DNA of 7,370 nucleotides from Desulfurococcales archaeon. Lineage in GTDB: Archaea > Thermoproteota > Thermoprotei_A > Sulfolobales > WANQ01. Shown piece after piece: positions 5,486 through 7,370 of this stretch. The notes under the pieces were generated by a model. The model did no database searches, was not told the DNA's origin, and saw nothing but the letters and a program-made list of their open reading frames with translations. Position numbers and translations under genes: made by a program. Position 1 is the stretch's first letter; every line of letters starts with the position of its first letter. The DNA lies in contig JALUDQ010000246.1 of NCBI GenBank assembly GCA_027043985.1, positions 1 to 7,370 on the forward strand. The letters run 5' to 3'.

Positions 5486-6799
5486 ATGAGCATCTTTAGA
5501 AAATACTTAGAGTTTCCCGTAATATACAAGGTTGCTATAGGCTTTGTTCTCGGTATAATATTTGGCGGAGTACTAAGCATAGCTATATCATCGGGGATTA
5601 TTGGGAAAGAAGCGCTTGACACCTATTTGAAGCCATGGGGCGATTTACTAGTAAGATTATTAAAGATGATTGTAGCGCCAATAATATTGTTTTCACTAAT
5701 TGTTGGAGCAGCTAGTATTAGGCCTTCGAAGCTGGGTAAGGTGGGAGTAAAAATAATTGTCTACTATCTAGCTACCTCGGCTCTAGCAGTAACCATAGGA
5801 TTGATTATGGCGAACGTCTTTAGACCAGGTGTAGGATTACAGCTTCCCGGAGGAGCTAAGGAGATAGCTGTTAAGAAAGCGCCCTCGCTCGTAGAGGTAT
5901 TATTAAATATTATCCCGACTAATCCGTTCGCATCATTAAGTAATGGAACGGTTCTCCAAATAATATTCTTCGCCATAGTCTTAGGTATAGCTCTAGCATA
6001 CTTAATGGACAGTAAAAACGAGCGAGTAAAACAATCCGCTACTACAGCCTTCCGCGTAGTCGACGGGTTAGCTGAAGCAATATACAAGATTGTTAGAGGA
6101 ATACTACAATACATGCCTATAGGTGTATTCGCATTAATAGCCTACGTAGTCGCTATATTTGGTCCCAGAGTACTAGGGCCATTAGCCATAGTGGTAATAG
6201 CACTCTACGTAGGCTTATTCATACACATATTCTTAGTCTACGGTGGAATACTAGCAGCATTCAAGATAAGCATAATAGACTTCCTAAAGGGAGCAAAAGA
6301 GGCAATGCTAACAGCCTTCGTAACAAGGAGTAGTTCTGGAACACTACCAGTAACAATGACGGTAGCAGAAGAAAAGCTAGGTATAAAGAGAGCAGTCTAC
6401 GCCTTCACACTCCCACTAGGAGCAACAATAAACATGGATGGAACAGCAATGTACCAAGCAATATGTACAATATTCGTAGCAAACGCACTAGGAATACCGT
6501 TAACCATAGGACAACAAGTCGCAATAGTGGTAACAGCAGTACTAGCATCAATAGGAACAGCCGGAGTACCGGGAGCTGGAGCCATAATGCTAGCAATGGT
6601 GCTAGAAGCAGTAGGACTACCACTAACAAACCCAGGAGTAGCAGCAGCCTACGGAATGATCCTCGGAATAGACGTAATACTAGACATGGGTAGAACAATG
6701 GTAAACGTAACCGGAGACCTAGTAGGAACACTAATCGTAGCAAAAACCGAAGGAGAAATAGATGAAACCAAAGCAGTCTGGGCAAAAAAGAAACAATAG
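5486..6799 (+). CDS. Na+-coupled aspartate/glutamate transporter, DAACS/SLC1 family (GltPh-like)
   Basis: 437-residue inner-membrane symporter, close in length and sequence to the archaeal aspartate transporter GltPh (about 425). By homology it imports acidic amino acids, mainly aspartate, with Na+ as a homotrimer working by an elevator mechanism. Expected topology is eight membrane helices plus two re-entrant hairpins. HP1 carries [10 protein letters not shown] (281-290), helix 7 carries NMDGT (316-320), HP2 spans [15 protein letters not shown] (354-368), and helix 8 carries D400, R403, T404, N407 and D411 in [13 protein letters not shown]403 and D400 match the GltPh Arg397 and Asp394 that hold the substrate side chain and amino group, so an acidic substrate is expected over a neutral one. 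The ATG at 5486 has GGGTG 7 nt upstream. It is a single-gene unit. Coding-strand T content drops strongly from the 5' to the 3' half. Confidence 0.96.
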   Translation: MSIFRKYLEFPVIYKVAIGFVLGIIFGGVLSIAISSGIIGKEALDTYLKPWGDLLVRLLKMIVAPIILFSLIVGAASIRPSKLGKVGVKIIVYYLATSALAVTIGLIMANVFRPGVGLQLPGGAKEIAVKKAPSLVEVLLNIIPTNPFASLSNGTVLQIIFFAIVLGIALAYLMDSKNERVKQSATTAFRVVDGLAEAIYKIVRGILQYMPIGVFALIAYVVAIFGPRVLGPLAIVVIALYVGLFIHIFLVYGGILAAFKISIIDFLKGAKEAMLTAFVTRSSSGTLPVTMTVAEEKLGIKRAVYAFTLPLGATINMDGTAMYQAICTIFVANALGIPLTIGQQVAIVVTAVLASIGTAGVPGAGAIMLAMVLEAVGLPLTNPGVAAAYGMILGIDVILDMGRTMVNVTGDLVGTLIVAKTEGEIDETKAVWAKKKQ

Positions 6800-6810
6800 A
6801 ATAAACAAAA
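6800..6810 (-). terminator. Minus-strand T-rich terminator candidate for tRNA-Ile
   Basis: On the minus strand this reads TTTTGTTTAT, about 45 nt beyond the tRNA-Ile 3' end. With the plus-strand T5 at 6814-6818 it forms a compact bidirectional terminator zone between convergent genes. Confidence 0.35.
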
Positions 6811-6813
6811 CCC

Positions 6814-6818
6814 TTTTT
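6814..6818 (+). terminator. T5 terminator candidate after the transporter gene
   Basis: TTTTT inside CCCTTTTTCCCC, 15 nt after the transporter stop codon. It is the first T run of this length after a T-poor 3' half of the gene, consistent with oligo-T termination in archaea. Confidence 0.4.
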
Positions 6819-6852
6819 CCCCTCCCCATCCCCAGGAGCAGAGAAACAATTA

Positions 6853-6926
6853 TGGGCCCGGGGGGATTCGAACCCCCGACCTCCCGGTTATCAGCCGGGC
6901 GCTCCACCAGGCTGAGCTACGGGCCC
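6853..6926 (-). tRNA. tRNA-Ile, anticodon GAT
   Basis: 74-nt cloverleaf on the minus strand. Acceptor GGGCCCG/CGGGCCC (6926-6920, 6860-6854), discriminator A (complement of 6853). D arm GCTC/GAGC. Anticodon stem CCCGG/CCGGG around CTGATAA, anticodon GAT (complement of 6890-6892). Variable loop AGGTC. T arm GGGGG-TTCGAAT-CCCCC. There is no intron and CCA is not encoded. It is convergent with the transporter gene, 53 nt away, and has its own box A upstream. It decodes AUC and AUU. Confidence 0.97.
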
Positions 6927-6954
6927 TCCACCCTCCAAATATACAAGCCAACGG

Positions 6955-6962
6955 GTTTAAAG
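6955..6962 (-). promoter_or_regulatory. Box A (TATA) for tRNA-Ile
   Basis: CTTTAAAC on the minus strand, about 30 nt upstream of the tRNA 5' end, so the transcript would begin at or a few nt before the mature end. This is a standard arrangement for archaeal tRNA genes. Confidence 0.6.
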
Positions 6963-6978
6963 CTCTTACACTCAAACG

Positions 6979-7170
6979 TCATCGCTCTCAGATGGGTTCT
7001 CCTCCTCATCCCCAAGACACAGACGGGTTAGATAATCCGCTGCTCATCACACCAAACCCCTCTCCTGACCCTAAAATGCTACAATGGATCATCACACGTA
7101 ACACTCAGCCCGCCCATCGCATACATCGGGTCTCAGGGGGGCATCCTAGACCGAGAGCCCATCTCCAATC
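6979..7170 (-). ncRNA. Candidate untranslated RNA(s) with C/D-box-like motifs
   Basis: The stretch is about 54% G+C against 33% in the adjoining spacer (7181-7300), has no credible protein frame, and its minus strand is G-rich, as archaeal stable RNAs tend to be. On the minus strand it carries two exact C boxes GTGATGA (7095-7089, 7050-7044), two 6-of-7 matches (GGGATGA 7012-7006, GCGATGA 6985-6979) and three CTGA D boxes (7136-7133, 7108-7105, 6991-6988). CTGA-9 nt-GTGATGA at 7108-7089 looks like a D'/C' pair. GGTCTAGG (7152-7145) can pair with CCTGAGACC (7137-7129) with one bulge, making a strong hairpin. CTTTTTAG (7199-7192) is placed to start transcription near 7170. It could be one or two C/D guide RNAs or another structured RNA. 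Terminal stems and guide targets are not established, so the boundaries are rough. Confidence 0.35.
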
Positions 7171-7191
7171 ATACTAGATTGTTACCAAAGC

Positions 7192-7199
7192 TAAAAAGA
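7192..7199 (-). promoter_or_regulatory. Box A (TATA) candidate for the minus-strand RNA candidate
   Basis: CTTTTTAG on the minus strand, with a second TATTTATAG-like element just upstream (about 7201-7209). Either would start transcription about 25 nt downstream, where the G+C-rich segment begins. Confidence 0.4.
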
Positions 7200-7285
7200 C
7201 TATAAATACTCCGAAGACAAAAATATACTATAGCCCACACAGCAACATAGCCAAAGCAAACAAAACCATAAAGCAATCACAGTAA

Positions 7286-7293
7286 TATTTAAA
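7286..7293 (+). promoter_or_regulatory. Box A (TATA) candidate for the RNA at the window end
   Basis: TATTTAAA in an A+T-rich spacer, centred about 26 nt before 7316, exactly where base composition switches to G+C-rich sequence. The perfect inverted repeat CCAAG-ACAGA-CTTGG (7307-7321) straddles the predicted start. Confidence 0.5.
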
Positions 7294-7315
7294 ACCCAGA
7301 CTGTAACCAAGACAG

Positions 7316-7370
7316 ACTTGGCACCACCGCCCCGGGAAAGAAAATCCCGCAGCACCCGGCGGCGGCATGG
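7316..7370 (+). ncRNA. 5' part of a candidate structured RNA gene, cut by the window end
   Basis: The last 50 nt contain 36 G or C (72%) in an otherwise A+T-rich region, typical of a structural RNA in a hyperthermophile. A hairpin CGGGA-AAGAAAA-TCCCG (within 7330-7350) can be enclosed by CCGCC pairing with GGCGG. A good box A sits the right distance upstream. It does not fit a tRNA or 5S rRNA start. SRP RNA or RNase P RNA are possible, but I cannot identify signature elements of either in the part visible, so it stays unnamed. A G+C-rich protein gene is the main alternative. Confidence 0.4.

Noticed and set aside
6405..6785. Minus-strand 126-codon Leu/Arg-rich frame
   Set aside because: Antisense shadow of the transporter gene.
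6762..7031. Plus-strand 89-codon frame containing GPGGFEPPTSRL
   Set aside because: This is the well-known false protein produced by translating across the complement of a tRNA gene; it overlaps tRNA-Ile.
6992..7177. Plus-strand 61-codon frame
   Set aside because: Pro- and His-rich text without structure; it is antisense to the RNA candidate and has no ribosome binding site.

Overview
The window looks like chromosomal DNA from a hyperthermophilic crenarchaeon, most likely of the Desulfurococcales (a Staphylothermus/Desulfurococcus-type organism is my guess from gene content, not a proven assignment). The reasons: archaea-only families (two-subunit aconitase X, UPF0147, FAU-1, the Sjogren/scleroderma autoantigen family); A+T-rich protein genes next to very G+C-rich structural RNA genes; archaeal box A (TATA) promoters; GGTG-type ribosome binding sites; and tRNAs mostly lacking an encoded CCA.

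Positions 1-2114 (+ strand) hold a compact operon: the large subunit of aconitase X, truncated at the window edge; its small swivel subunit, 18 nt downstream; and thymidylate kinase, which overlaps the small subunit by 14 nt. In crenarchaea the aconitase X pair is phosphomevalonate dehydratase of the archaeal mevalonate pathway, so it feeds isoprenoid lipid synthesis, while tmk feeds dTTP synthesis. A zinc-binding autoantigen-family gene (2119-2514, - strand) faces tmk, with only 4 bp between the stop codons. Its promoter region is shared with the divergent UPF0147-FAU-1 pair (2646-4362, +) and contains a perfect 8+4+8 inverted repeat.

Positions 4410-5288 hold tRNA-Leu(GAG) and tRNA-Ala(UGC), both +. 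Between them are about 700 bp with no intact gene. I read most of this as a decayed protein gene on the - strand (5155 to 4722) with several in-frame stops and a frameshift. Positions 5486-6799 (+) encode a SLC1-type Na+-coupled aspartate/glutamate transporter very like GltPh, with the acidic-substrate binding residues intact. It converges on tRNA-Ile(GAU) at 6853-6926 (-).

The last 440 bp contain no protein gene. Two G+C-rich stretches lie outside the tRNA, separated by an A+T-rich spacer that contains box A elements pointing outward. One (about 6979-7170, -) carries several C/D-box-like motifs. The other (from about 7316 to the window end, +) is about 72% G+C and foldable. Both are candidate untranslated RNA genes, unidentified here. 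Most of the window is ordinary housekeeping DNA; the least explained parts are these two RNA candidates, the decayed gene and the palindromic operator.
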